This document shows positions 5,642 to 5,902 of a DNA stretch of 5,902 bases, in pieces. Position 1 is the stretch's first letter, and the number at the start of each line of letters is the position of its first letter. The translations under genes were made by a program, and so were the position numbers. The notes under the pieces are model-generated. The model did not search any database and was not told where the DNA came from. It worked only from the letters and a program-made list of their open reading frames with translations. The stretch comes from an uncultured Rhodospirillaceae bacterium (GTDB taxonomy: Bacteria; Pseudomonadota; Alphaproteobacteria; Thalassobaculales; Thalassobaculaceae), in assembly GCA_937891725.1 (NCBI GenBank), contig CALAHL010000565.1, positions 1 to 5,902 of the forward strand, in the 5' to 3' direction.

Positions 5642-5902
5642 ATGGGCGAATATCTCGATGCACTTTGGAATGACCTGGAGAAGACCTGGGATCTCGCGAT
5701 GGAAATCAACGATCTTCCCGAGGCAGAGCGCAGAGACGTGGCCAAGGGTTGGGAAAAATTTCAAGCATCTGACCTAGTCGACGTCGACCGAACCAGGCAG
5801 GAAATCGGAGACAGCGGGGTGCCAGAGAAGGTGTTCTGCAAGAACATCTATGGTGTCCAGTTCAACACCGAGACCAAATACTGGATACCGTTTCGTCATG
5901 GC
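5642..5902 (+). CDS. Unrecognised protein, N-terminal 87 residues (cut by window edge)
   Basis: Open from ATG 5642 to the end of the window, 87 codons without a stop. The product begins MGEYLDALWNDLEKTWDL. Its first 50 or so residues are rich in Asp, Glu and Trp and look helical; it then continues through VFCKNIYGVQF and TKYWIPFRHG at the edge. There is no signal peptide or membrane helix, so this part is probably cytoplasmic. I do not recognise the family; given its neighbours it could be a glycan-modifying enzyme, but nothing seen proves it. The start is uncertain. GGACAGG at 5627-5633 offers a weak ribosome site for ATG 5642. A GTG at 5615 in the same frame would add nine residues but has no clear ribosome site; the frame is closed by TAA at 5567-5569. 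Confidence 0.6.
   Translation, partial: MGEYLDALWNDLEKTWDLAMEINDLPEAERRDVAKGWEKFQASDLVDVDRTRQEIGDSGVPEKVFCKNIYGVQFNTETKYWIPFRHG

Overview
The window looks like part of a surface-polysaccharide (O-antigen, capsule or exopolysaccharide type) region of a Gram-negative bacterium, most likely an alphaproteobacterium. The taxonomic guess rests on the two large glycosyltransferases: a TPR protein fused to a GT9-like (heptosyltransferase-fold) domain, and an RfbC-like protein with two GT2 domains. Both architectures are common in alphaproteobacterial glycan clusters. The sequence alone does not settle genus, or whether this is chromosome or plasmid.

Layout: (a) 1-96, the last 31 codons of a + strand gene ending in a probable membrane helix; (b) 97-796, a 700-bp stretch with no convincing gene but many repeats and dyads; (c) 797-2593, + strand, TPR/glycosyltransferase of 598 aa; (d) 2594-2779, a convergent intergenic gap; (e) 2780-5236, - strand, two-domain GT2 glycosyltransferase of 818 aa; (f) 5237-5641, a divergent intergenic region with a terminator-like hairpin and an operator-like dyad; (g) 5642-5902, + strand, the start of an unrecognised gene cut by the window edge.

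The two complete genes converge and both should act in the cytoplasm on glycan building. The TPR protein probably combines a protein-protein interaction scaffold with a sugar-transfer domain. The GT2 protein could add two successive sugars to a lipid-linked or protein-linked acceptor. No sugar donor or acceptor can be read from sequence.

The most unusual element is at 491-590: ten uninterrupted, degenerate copies of a 10-bp unit (consensus GKATAYCRTG, 84 of 100 positions matching, AT at columns 3-4 in all ten). Each copy carries a GATAC-like core in one of two orientations, so neighbouring units form palindromes and one strong hairpin. The repeat length is about one DNA helical turn, so all cores lie on nearly the same face. 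I do not recognise it as a known element. Other structured signals are a 23-bp direct repeat spaced 35 bp apart (322-379) and a minus-strand hairpin plus T-run inside the leader of the GT2 gene (5335-5359).
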